NCBI GenBank assembly: GCA_009773075.1
Contig: WOUX01000232.1
Coordinates: forward strand, 1-5,843
From: a bacterium
GTDB lineage: Bacteria > Desulfobacterota > UBA8473
Length of the DNA stretch: 5,843 nt
Direction: 5' to 3'
The notes under the pieces were generated by a model. That model searched no databases and had not been told where the DNA came from. It was given only the letters and a program-made list of their open reading frames with translations. The position numbers and the translations under genes are program-made. Position 1 is the first letter of the stretch. Every line of letters begins with the position of its first letter. Shown here piece by piece: positions 1 to 5,365 of this stretch.

Positions 1-99
1 CCGCCCCTCTGGGTGCCATGACCACCACAAATTGTAAGCTAACTCAGCAAGTCTGCCAATAGGTGCAGGAAGTCTTGCTGCTAATGATCTCATGTCCAT
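1..99 (-). CDS. glgP: Alpha-glucan (glycogen) phosphorylase, N-terminal 33 codons, runs off the left edge
   Basis: Reading the minus strand from an ATG at 97-99 gives 33 open codons to the window edge. The segment LAELAYNLWWSWHPEGR matches the hallmark N-terminus of the long bacterial/archaeal GlgP-type glucan phosphorylases (DUF3417 domain, usually xLAxNLWWSWxPxAR). In that family the domain precedes the PLP-dependent phosphorylase core, which releases glucose-1-phosphate from cytoplasmic storage glucan. A GGAG lies 10 nt upstream (complement of 110-113), which favours this ATG over the second in-frame ATG at 91-93. A promoter-like pair at 180-208 points at the gene and predicts a 5' leader of roughly 75 nt. 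The catalytic core is outside the window, so activity cannot be judged. The family call rests on a short but very distinctive motif. Confidence 0.82.
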   Translation of the reverse strand, partial: MDMRSLAARLPAPIGRLAELAYNLWWSWHPEGR

Positions 100-179
100 T
101 TTTCTTTTTCTCCATGAGTTGATTGGTTTACGCTGAAAGGTTCCCCTACATATTGGGTATAAAACTAATATATGCTCAA

Positions 180-208
180 TATATAGTATATTTTTGAAGG
201 GAAGTCAA
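180..208 (-). promoter_or_regulatory. Candidate sigma-70 promoter for the glucan phosphorylase
   Basis: On the minus strand TTGACT (complement of 203-208, 5/6 match to the -35 consensus) is followed by exactly 17 nt and then TATATA (complement of 180-185, 4/6 match to the -10). Transcription would start near 173, leaving a leader of about 75 nt before the ATG at 99. The surrounding 110-220 stretch is AT-rich and has no gene. No operator is evident beyond a weak TATAT-TGAGC-ATATA dyad overlapping the -10. The site is predicted by eye only. Confidence 0.45.
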
Positions 209-221
209 TAATCAAATATTA

Positions 222-614
222 TTATGCTGCAAAATTATCTTTTGCAAATGCTACTCTCTCCTCAATGCCACTTAGCTTCCCGTAATGTTGTTCAATCAGT
301 TTCAGACGTGGGAATAATCCAGTACAATTAGCAATTTGGATATTAAGCCCTGGACGTGCATTAATTTCCAGAATTAACGGGCCCTGGTCTTTATCCAGAA
401 CGATGTCTACACCCTGATACCCCAAACTATTATACATACCGCTCGGGATATTAGAAACATAGTATTTGAGTTCTTCCTGGGGTATCAGCAGGTCATCTGC
501 CCTGCGGTACATATTTCTGAAACGACCGGCGAAAATGAAGATACCGTCTTCCTCGCTCCCATGAGCTGGTTTTAACACAAGATCTGAATACGGTTGAAGG
601 AATTCCGGGGACAA
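222..614 (-). pseudogene. Remnant of a RimK-related ATP-grasp ligase (alpha-L-glutamate ligase-like), N-terminally truncated and internally deleted
   Basis: The 130-aa product keeps two blocks of the alpha-L-glutamate ligase-related ATP-grasp family. One is the nucleotide-binding strand and loop near residues 12-29 (LVLKPAHGSEEDGIFIF). The other is the C-terminal magnesium/ATP block near residues 68-105 (GVDIVLDKD, then LEINARPGLNIQIAN). From memory, intact members are about 300-330 aa, with about 100 residues before the first block and about 110-120 residues between the two. Here residues 57-64 (PSGMYNSL) run directly into YQGVDIV, so the central part of the fold is missing in frame. The only start is TTG at 612-614, with an in-frame TAG at 618-620 just upstream, so the N-terminus is also gone. 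Such enzymes join amino acids or similar groups to carboxylates. This copy is very unlikely to be active. It lies on the same strand as the phosphorylase, upstream of it. Confidence 0.8.
414..488. repeat. 11-bp perfect inverted repeat at the ATP-grasp deletion junction
   Basis: CTGATACCCCA at 414-424 is the exact reverse complement of TGGGGTATCAG at 478-488, with 53 nt between the arms. The left arm covers the codons (about L64 to Q67 of the remnant) where the two conserved blocks of the ATP-grasp gene have been joined. The right arm encodes LIPQ further upstream in the same remnant. The repeat is real. Its role in the deletion is an inference. Confidence 0.6.
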
Positions 615-617
615 TAC

Positions 618-689
618 CTAATTATGACAAGAGAGATTTGCGATAGAATTATTTGACCATGGCGAGAATAAGTCATTTAGGGGGTCCAT
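618..689 (-). other. Short minus-strand ORF in frame with the ATP-grasp remnant, closed by TAG
   Basis: An ATG at 687-689 opens a 23-codon frame that ends in TAG at 618-620. After one valine codon it would continue into the ATP-grasp remnant, because both are in the same frame. An AGG lies 5 nt before the ATG (complement of 695-697). The peptide begins MDPLNDLFSPWSNN and I do not recognise it as the usual N-terminus of the ligase family. It may be unrelated sequence joined by the deletion that removed the real N-terminus, or a chance ORF. The rest of 621-859 holds no other gene that I can see. Confidence 0.2.
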
Positions 690-822
690 TATAACCTGTT
701 CCTATCCTCGCTTGTGGATATACTCAAAAAGATATTGTAAATTATCTGAGAATACACTATTCTACAATAAGTAGGTTGATAAGAAACAAAATATCAAAAA
801 GCAAAACCTGACCCCCATGGTC
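655..822. repeat. Split inverted repeat GACCATGG...GGGGGTC versus GACCCCCATGGTC
   Basis: GACCCCCATGGTC at 810-822 reads, on the other strand, GACCATGGGGGTC. On the plus strand the same two halves occur as GACCATGG at 655-662 and GGGGGTC at 680-686, separated by 17 nt. Both copies flank the AT-rich part of the gap upstream of the AP2 gene, and the right copy ends 38 nt before its start. It could be a protein-binding site or a recombination scar. Chance is also possible given the short arms. Confidence 0.25.
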
Positions 823-845
823 CCCGGAAAGCAGGTGTTGAGGTT

Positions 846-853
846 GAGGAGGA
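846..853 (+). promoter_or_regulatory. Strong ribosome binding site that fixes the GTG start of the AP2 gene
   Basis: GAGGAGGA at 846-853 is a near-perfect Shine-Dalgarno sequence with a 6-nt spacer to the GTG at 860-862. It supports the GTG as the true start and supports the 84-aa ORF as a translated gene rather than a chance frame. Confidence 0.75.
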
Positions 854-859
854 AAAACA

Positions 860-1114
860 GTGAAACGATGCCCCATACCAAATTTGAAGAAATCGGATAA
901 ATATCACGGTGTATATTACGATAGTGAGCTACCAGAACCTAAAAGGTGGGTTGCCCGAGCGAACATGAGCTGTGCGCGATTTGCTTATATAGGAAATTTC
1001 GAGACAGAATTGGAGGCAGCCAAAGCCTATAACGATTATGTTAAAAAATATAAGCACCGTAATATTTATCCGATTTTTGATATGGTGTTCAATGACCTGG
1101 AGAATAAAGACTGA
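860..1114 (+). CDS. Free-standing AP2-domain protein, probable DNA-binding
   Basis: The 84-aa product is almost entirely one AP2/ERF-like domain. Residues about 14-67 show the family pattern: KYHGVYYD (usual form YRGVxW), then KRWVARA (usual form WVAxI), then YIGNFETELEAAKAYNDY (usual form LGxFxTxEEAAxAYD). The first three segments would form the three-stranded sheet that contacts DNA and the last the packing helix. In bacteria and phages this domain usually sits at the C-terminus of HNH homing endonucleases. Here there is no nuclease domain before or after it, so it is either a small stand-alone DNA-binding protein or a remnant of a mobile endonuclease. The strong ribosome binding site, the good GTG start and the coupled small ORF downstream (shared base at 1114) suggest a working gene. 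It lies 114 bp ahead of the dehydratase subunit on the same strand, so a regulatory role is conceivable but unproven. The basic N-terminus (KRCPIPNLKKSDK) fits nucleic-acid binding. Confidence 0.75.
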   Translation: MKRCPIPNLKKSDKYHGVYYDSELPEPKRWVARANMSCARFAYIGNFETELEAAKAYNDYVKKYKHRNIYPIFDMVFNDLENKD

Positions 1115-1212
1115 TGAAAAGAGGGGGCAAGTCAATGCCAAATTCTTCATCTTTCAGTGCAAACTATTTAGAAAGCAGATATAGCTGCGAAGACATTTCT
1201 GACTCGAGATAA
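1114..1212 (+). CDS. Small ORF (32 aa) coupled to the AP2 gene, unknown function
   Basis: TGATG at 1112-1116 overlaps the AP2 stop codon with an ATG, the classic arrangement for translational coupling. The frame stays open for 32 codons to TAA at 1210-1212. A second in-frame ATG at 1135-1137 has its own Shine-Dalgarno, GAGGGGG at 1121-1127, 7 nt upstream, and would give a 25-aa peptide. The product starts MKRGGKSMPN, is rich in serine, and its C-terminal half is acidic (ESRYSCEDISDSR). It has no hydrophobic segment, so it is not a signal peptide or membrane protein. The stop abuts the AGGAG of the next gene. It could be a leader peptide, a small partner of the AP2 protein, or a chance frame. 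I do not recognise a family. Confidence 0.35.
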   Translation: MKRGGKSMPNSSSFSANYLESRYSCEDISDSR

Positions 1213-1213
1213 T

Positions 1214-1218
1214 AGGAG
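1214..1218 (+). promoter_or_regulatory. Ribosome binding site supporting the GTG start at 1229
   Basis: AGGAG at 1214-1218 lies 10 nt before the GTG at 1229-1231. It begins just after the stop codon of the small ORF (1210-1212), so ribosomes ending there could reinitiate. Confidence 0.6.
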
Positions 1219-1228
1219 ACAATTTAAG

Positions 1229-2332
1229 GTGTACTCTAAATTTCGTGAAATTTATCAAGCCAGGCATGAATATGCTCAATCGTTTTCGGAGAGAGGGGTA
1301 ATGGGTTATATGTGTACCTTAGTCCCCGAAGAGGTAGTATATGCGGCCGGCTTTCTTCCCGTTAAGTTGATAGGCTCGCATCAGCCCCAAACTATTGCCG
1401 ATATGTATATCCCCCCGACATTTTGCTCTTACTGTCGGGATATCCTAGCCCAGGGGTTACAAGGTCGATATCATTACCTTAAAGGATTACTCCACACCAG
1501 CAGCTGTGAGAAAATCAGAAGTGCCTTCGAGAGCTGGCAGCGTCATATAGGTGGAGCACAGACTTACTTCCTTTGGATGCCTCAATTCTTGAGCCAAGGG
1601 GCAAAGGAAGTTTTTCTTTCCGAAGTTGGTTGCTTCAAAGAGCAGCTAGAATGTGATTGGCAGGTTAATATCGGCTCTGAAAAGCTAGTCAGAGCTATTG
1701 AGGTATATAATGAAAATAGGCGATTGATGAAGCGAGTCTATGAACTAACCAGAGAAGTTCCCTCCCGTATTTCAGGGGAGGAATTAGTGAGCATGGTAAT
1801 AGCCAGTCAGGTAATGGATAAGACTGAGCACAGCCAATTGGTTCGCGAATTCCTCAGAGAGGTGGAAGGGAGGGAGGCAGGTGAAGAAGGGGCTCGGGTG
1901 ATGATAGTGGGGCAAACTAGCGGTGACCTTCAGTTAATTCAACTTCTAGATTCATTAGGGGGCAAGGTGGTGGTGGATGAGACCTGTTTCGGCATCCGCT
2001 ACTTCTGGGAGGAGGTAAATTGCCAGGGGGATTCCCTCAAAGCTATTGCCTCTCGTTATATAGAGCGCCTTCCCTGTCCTGTAAAGGATAGTGGTATACC
2101 TCGTAAGCGAGTCCCTTCTATCCTAAATCTGGCTCGGGAATACCGTGTTCAGTTTGCACTCATTGTCTATCCTACCTTTTGCGACCCCCATAGCTATGAT
2201 AACCCGGTTATTCGGGAGACTCTCCTTGAGGAAGGGATAAAAGTATTGGAACTGGAAGAGGATTTCCCTTTGTCATTAGGCCAGCTTCGTACTCGTATTG
2301 AAGCCACACTAGAGAGTGTAGAGTTGATCTGA
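1229..2332 (+). CDS. 2-hydroxyacyl-CoA dehydratase / benzoyl-CoA reductase subunit, BcrC/HgdB-like
   Basis: The 367-aa product belongs to the HGD-D family (PF06050), close to the usual 370-390 aa. Near the N-terminus GYMCTLVPEEVVYAAGFLPV is the typical opening. Three cysteines align with the family's cluster ligands: Cys69 (SYCRD; compare ICR in BcrC), Cys93 (TSSCEKIR; compare SICDVIR) and Cys318 (YPTFCDP; compare PSFCDP). YNENRRLMKRVY at 160-171 is another family signature. In this family the two homologous catalytic subunits each hold an iron-sulfur cluster and, with an ATP-hydrolysing activator, pass one electron to a CoA thioester. The reaction is either dehydration of a 2-hydroxyacyl-CoA or reduction of an aromatic ring. 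The order, BcrC-like then BcrB-like, resembles bcrCB, but the true substrate cannot be read from sequence. The gene looks intact. Its partner at 2368-3590 is broken and no activator gene is in the window. The protein should be cytoplasmic, as no signal peptide is visible. Confidence 0.9.
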   Translation: MYSKFREIYQARHEYAQSFSERGVMGYMCTLVPEEVVYAAGFLPVKLIGSHQPQTIADMYIPPTFCSYCRDILAQGLQGRYHYLKGLLHTSSCEKIRSAFESWQRHIGGAQTYFLWMPQFLSQGAKEVFLSEVGCFKEQLECDWQVNIGSEKLVRAIEVYNENRRLMKRVYELTREVPSRISGEELVSMVIASQVMDKTEHSQLVREFLREVEGREAGEEGARVMIVGQTSGDLQLIQLLDSLGGKVVVDETCFGIRYFWEEVNCQGDSLKAIASRYIERLPCPVKDSGIPRKRVPSILNLAREYRVQFALIVYPTFCDPHSYDNPVIRETLLEEGIKVLELEEDFPLSLGQLRTRIEATLESVELI

Positions 2333-2349
2333 GCCAAAACTAGACAGAA

Positions 2350-2354
2350 AGGAG
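2350..2354 (+). promoter_or_regulatory. Ribosome binding site for the second dehydratase subunit
   Basis: AGGAG at 2350-2354 precedes the GTG at 2368-2370 with a 13-nt spacer, longer than ideal. The 35-nt gap from the previous stop and the lack of a terminator suggest co-transcription with the first subunit. Confidence 0.5.
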
Positions 2355-2367
2355 CTGTATTACGACC

Positions 2368-3590
2368 GTGACTGCAAAATATCCTACCAGACCACTGGAA
2401 TATTTTGCCAAGATGAAAGAACTTCGAAGAAGCATTGCTCGAGATACCTTTACCGCTAAAGAACGGGGTAAACCTGTTGTTATGGGAGGAGAGGTAGGAT
2501 TTCATGCACTATATGCCGCCTTTGATGCTGAAGTTATCCCTGCCATGCCTACTGGCAGGGAAATGAGAGACCTGGATTGGGTGATTAAGCTCAATCAGGC
2601 GGCTGAGGTTAGAGGTTATGGCAAGGATTGCTGTTCCACTCTGCGCATAGCACTCGGAGCCCATTTTTTGGGTACTTTTGGGCTAGATGCCAAAACAGGG
2701 GAACATCTATATCCTGATGTTATTGTCAATATGATAATATGTCAAGGGCAGATAAAATCTCATCAGCTCCATGCAGAATACCTGGGAATTCCCAACATTA
2801 GTATCGAGCTTCCATTTTATTTTCAAAGCCAGGAAATAGCCAAGAAATATTTCATAGATCAATGTCATCAAGCAGTGGAAAAACTGGAGAAAGCGTTAGG
2901 CAGAAAATGTGACGATGAAAAGTTAGTAGAAGGGTCAAAGAGGGAATTGCGCACCCGGCTGACCATGGCCAAGATAGCTTAGCTCCGAGGTGTGACCCAT
3001 CGCTGTGATGTAGCTGACTTTTTTGAGTTGGCTTTGGAAGAGGTCCAACTACGGGTAAGAGAAGGCATTGCTGCCTTCGAAAATGAAGAATTACGGCTCT
3101 TCCACGAAGGGAGTTTACCCTGGTATGCAAAGATCGGTGATTTGCTCCGATACCCGGAAAGACATGGAGGCGTTTATATAGGTTCTCTGAATAACTTTGG
3201 CCTTGGAGGCTGTTTTGTAATCGACGAGCAAGGACACTGGGGGGCCCCCAATTCCCCTCGGAGAAAGGTCAAGAGATAAAGAGCCGAGATGAGGCATTTG
3301 AAGCTTTAGCCAAGGTGTTTCTAAGATATTCGCCATTTTACCAGCTCTTCCAGCGCCCTGAACTCAGATTGAGCGCTGCTAAAGATTGGAAGGTCGATGG
3401 TGTAGTTTTCGCATTAGATCGAGGTTGCGTAGGCATCACCAGCGGTCTGTTTGAGAGTGCTCTTGTTGTCAAGAAGGCAGGAATTCGAGCTACATGTTAC
3501 GAAACGAGCAGCACCTACCCTCCTGATTTTGATGAGAAGGGCTATCAGCGGCTGATGGACATGTTTCTGGAAACTCTGAGGACAAGATGA
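2368..3590 (+). pseudogene. 2-hydroxyacyl-CoA dehydratase / benzoyl-CoA reductase second subunit, BcrB/HgdA-like, interrupted by a TAG and a frameshift
   Basis: Three adjacent ORFs together make one HGD-D family protein of about 407 codons. Codons 1-204 run from GTG at 2368 to TAG at 2980-2982. The same frame resumes at once (LRGVTHRCDVADFFELALEE) and runs to TAA at 3277-3279. Family sequence then continues in the -1 frame (EKGQEIKSRDEAFEALAKVF, on to RLMDMFLETL) and ends at TGA 3588-3590. Expected cluster cysteines are present in all parts: Cys88/89 (KDCCS), Cys125 (IICQG) and the RGC motif (codon 3426-3428). The frame change must fall near TGGGGGGCCCCCAATT (3238-3253), and one missing base in the G6 or C5 run would explain it. 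The TAG could be GAG changed by one base, but family members I recall have about 25-30 more residues around here, so it may also mark a small deletion. As read, the gene gives only a truncated subunit. A sequencing error could account for the frameshift. Confidence 0.85.
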
Positions 3591-3787
3591 ATCATTATAG
3601 AGGGTGATCAAAAAGGAATTTGGGCAAAAGCCCCTATAGAGTTTATACCCATATTTCATTCAATCTGGAGACAAAACAATATCTAATCAGAACAGGACAC
3701 AAGAAAAATGGAAAAAAGAAGTATTAGAGCCTTGTTTAAAAAAATCCCGGAGAGAGAAGAGGAATTTTTCAGGACGAATTAACTAAA
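3591..3787 (+). other. Gap between the broken dehydratase subunit and the amidohydrolase
   Basis: This stretch of 197 bases is AT-rich and holds no recognisable gene, RNA or good terminator. It contains a 4-bp stem GGGC-AAAA-GCCC (3622-3633) without a following T tract, and the 24-codon small ORF described separately. No convincing promoter for the amidohydrolase was found by eye. Confidence 0.5.
3708..3782 (+). CDS. Possible 24-aa small ORF just upstream of the amidohydrolase
   Basis: ATG at 3708-3710 opens 24 codons ending in TAA at 3780-3782, 5 nt before the amidohydrolase ATG. A weak AGGA (3694-3697) lies upstream. The peptide is highly charged (MEKRSIRALF, then KKIPEREEEFFRTN) and looks like a short amphipathic helix. 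It may be a leader peptide that feeds ribosomes to the next gene, whose own Shine-Dalgarno is weak (AGGA at 3771-3774, 13 nt from the ATG). It may equally be the start of a lost gene, or chance. I recognise no family. Confidence 0.25.
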   Translation: MEKRSIRALFKKIPEREEEFFRTN

Positions 3788-5365
3788 ATGAAAGAGGAAA
3801 CTGTTACGATAAACCCACAGATTTCAGACTTCATCTTGGTCAATGCCAACATTATTACCCTGGAGCCTGCCCGCCAACGAGCTTCGCTGGTGGCCGTCCG
3901 TGATGGCAAGGTGCTTTACATTGGGGATACGAGCGACTTAAAAGAACTCAAAGGCAGCAAATCCAGGGTCATCAACTGCCACGGCAAGACGGTTTTGCCA
4001 GGGTTTAACGATGCCCATTGCCACTTCTTCGCCTTCGCTGAAAGCCTTACTAGCTGCAGTTTCAGCCCAAAGGAAGTGCGCTCCATATCTGATATCCAGG
4101 AAAATATTCGAAGGTTTGCTCACGAGTTGCCTCCGGGAAGATGGATAAGAGCGAGGGCATATGATGAATTCTACCTGAGAGAAAAACGTCACCCTACCCG
4201 GTGGGACATGGACAAAGCGACTTCTGCACATCCTGTGAGGTTAACCCATAGGTCAGGGAATGCCCATGTGCTTAATAGTTTGGCCATGGACATTCTGAGG
4301 ATATCAAATGAAACTCCGGAGCCGGCCGGTGCGATCATCGACCGAGAACTGAGTACAGGTGAGCCCAATGGAGTTCTATTCGGTATGGGGCCACATCTAT
4401 CGAAGATCTTACCCTCTATGAATGACGATGATCAAAACCCCGGGGTTAAGCAGGCAGGCCAGCAGCTTCTCTCCCTCGGAATCACTTCGATTCAAGATGC
4501 CTCGTCACATAACGATATTAACCGCTGGAAACTGTTTCAGCAGTGGAAAACCAATGGAGATTTAAGGTGCAGAGTGAAGATGATGTTGGGTTTTGAAGCC
4601 TTCAAATCGTACCGGGAAGTAGATTTTTCCCACACGCTGGGGAGGGATCAACTTGGTATATGTGGTGTTAAGATTCTTCTCAGCGAGACCACGGGGAGGC
4701 TTCATCCGACTCAATCAGAATTAAATGAAATGGTCTCGGAAATTCACCGATCTGGATTTCAAGTGGCCATCCATGCCATCGAAGAGCCGACCGTTGAAGC
4801 GGCCTGTACTGCCTTTGATTACGCATTGCGAAGATCTCCTAGATCAGATCACAGACATCGTATCGAACACTGTTCTGTGTGTCCGCCTCACCTATCCATG
4901 AAATTGGCTTCTCTGGGGATTATGGTCGCAACGCAGCCGTCGTTCATATATTACAACGGGGATAGATACCTTCGGACTGTTCCAGGTCAGCAATTGGAAC
5001 ATTTGTATCCCATAGCCACCCTTATGAAGAATGGCATTAAAGTCTGTGGAGGTTCGGATTGTCCCGTAGTACCGCCGGATCCGATGTTCGGAATCTATTC
5101 AGCGGTCTCTCGAATGTCTGAGACAGGCGAGACTGTTTTGCCTGAAGAAAGGATACCTCCTTTGGAGGCAATACGGATGTATACAGAATATGCGGCAAGG
5201 ACTAGCTTCGAAGAGACAATTAAAGGAACAATTATACAAGGGAAACTTGCCGATATGGTGGTCTTGAGTGGCGATCCCACCAAAGTTCCAGCCGAGGAGA
5301 TAAAGGCAATTAAGGTCGAAATGACCATTCTTAACGGGGAAGTAGTATGGGATGAAATGGGCTAA
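3788..5365 (+). CDS. YtcJ-like metal-dependent amidohydrolase (Amidohydro_3)
   Basis: The 525-aa product is full length for the Amidohydro_3 (PF07969) family, which includes YtcJ and N-substituted formamide deformylase. Features in order: an N-terminal beta-sandwich strand (NANIITLEPAR, about 19-29, then VAVRDGKVLYIGD); the HxH metal motif at His77/His79 (LPGFNDAHCHF); THRSGNAH at 153-160; Lys295 in GVKILLSETTG, the likely bridging or carboxylated lysine position; His329 (AIHAIE); His361 (RIEHC); Asp424 (GGSDCPV). The sandwich is completed at the C-terminus (GKLADMVVLSGDP, then EMTILNGEVVW). All expected metal and catalytic positions are present, so it should be active. It would hydrolyse an amide, formamide or cyclic amide, but the substrate is unknown. 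There is no signal peptide, so it is cytoplasmic. It shares strand with the dehydratase genes but lies 197 bp away, so operon membership is uncertain. Its TAA overlaps the CoA-transferase stop on the other strand. Confidence 0.9.
   Translation: MKEETVTINPQISDFILVNANIITLEPARQRASLVAVRDGKVLYIGDTSDLKELKGSKSRVINCHGKTVLPGFNDAHCHFFAFAESLTSCSFSPKEVRSISDIQENIRRFAHELPPGRWIRARAYDEFYLREKRHPTRWDMDKATSAHPVRLTHRSGNAHVLNSLAMDILRISNETPEPAGAIIDRELSTGEPNGVLFGMGPHLSKILPSMNDDDQNPGVKQAGQQLLSLGITSIQDASSHNDINRWKLFQQWKTNGDLRCRVKMMLGFEAFKSYREVDFSHTLGRDQLGICGVKILLSETTGRLHPTQSELNEMVSEIHRSGFQVAIHAIEEPTVEAACTAFDYALRRSPRSDHRHRIEHCSVCPPHLSMKLASLGIMVATQPSFIYYNGDRYLRTVPGQQLEHLYPIATLMKNGIKVCGGSDCPVVPPDPMFGIYSAVSRMSETGETVLPEERIPPLEAIRMYTEYAARTSFEETIKGTIIQGKLADMVVLSGDPTKVPAEEIKAIKVEMTILNGEVVWDEMG

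Noticed and set aside
735..763. TTGTAA-17-TATTCT as a promoter for the AP2 gene
   Set aside because: Each box matches only 4/6 of its consensus and such pairs are common in AT-rich DNA. It is too weak to list as a feature.
929..1150. Minus-strand ORF of 73 codons opposite the AP2 gene
   Set aside because: It is antisense to a recognisable domain with a strong ribosome binding site, and its product has no recognisable motif. It is a shadow frame.
2980..2982. TAG read through as pyrrolysine in the dehydratase subunit
   Set aside because: The CoA-transferase frame ends in TAG exactly at the conserved C-terminus (5362-5364), so TAG acts as a normal stop here. The same dehydratase gene also carries a frameshift, which points to decay. 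No pyrrolysine machinery is in the window.
3239..3249. Classical programmed -1 slippery site
   Set aside because: In the incoming frame the codons are TGG GGG GCC CCC AAT, which do not give an X XXY YYZ heptamer, and I saw no clear downstream pseudoknot. A lost base is simpler.
3622..3633. GGGC-AAAA-GCCC hairpin after the dehydratase gene as an intrinsic terminator
   Set aside because: The stem is only 4 bp and no T tract follows (the next bases are CTATAGAG).
3414..3659. Minus-strand ORF of 81 codons
   Set aside because: It lies mostly antisense to the conserved C-terminus of the dehydratase subunit and has no recognisable features.
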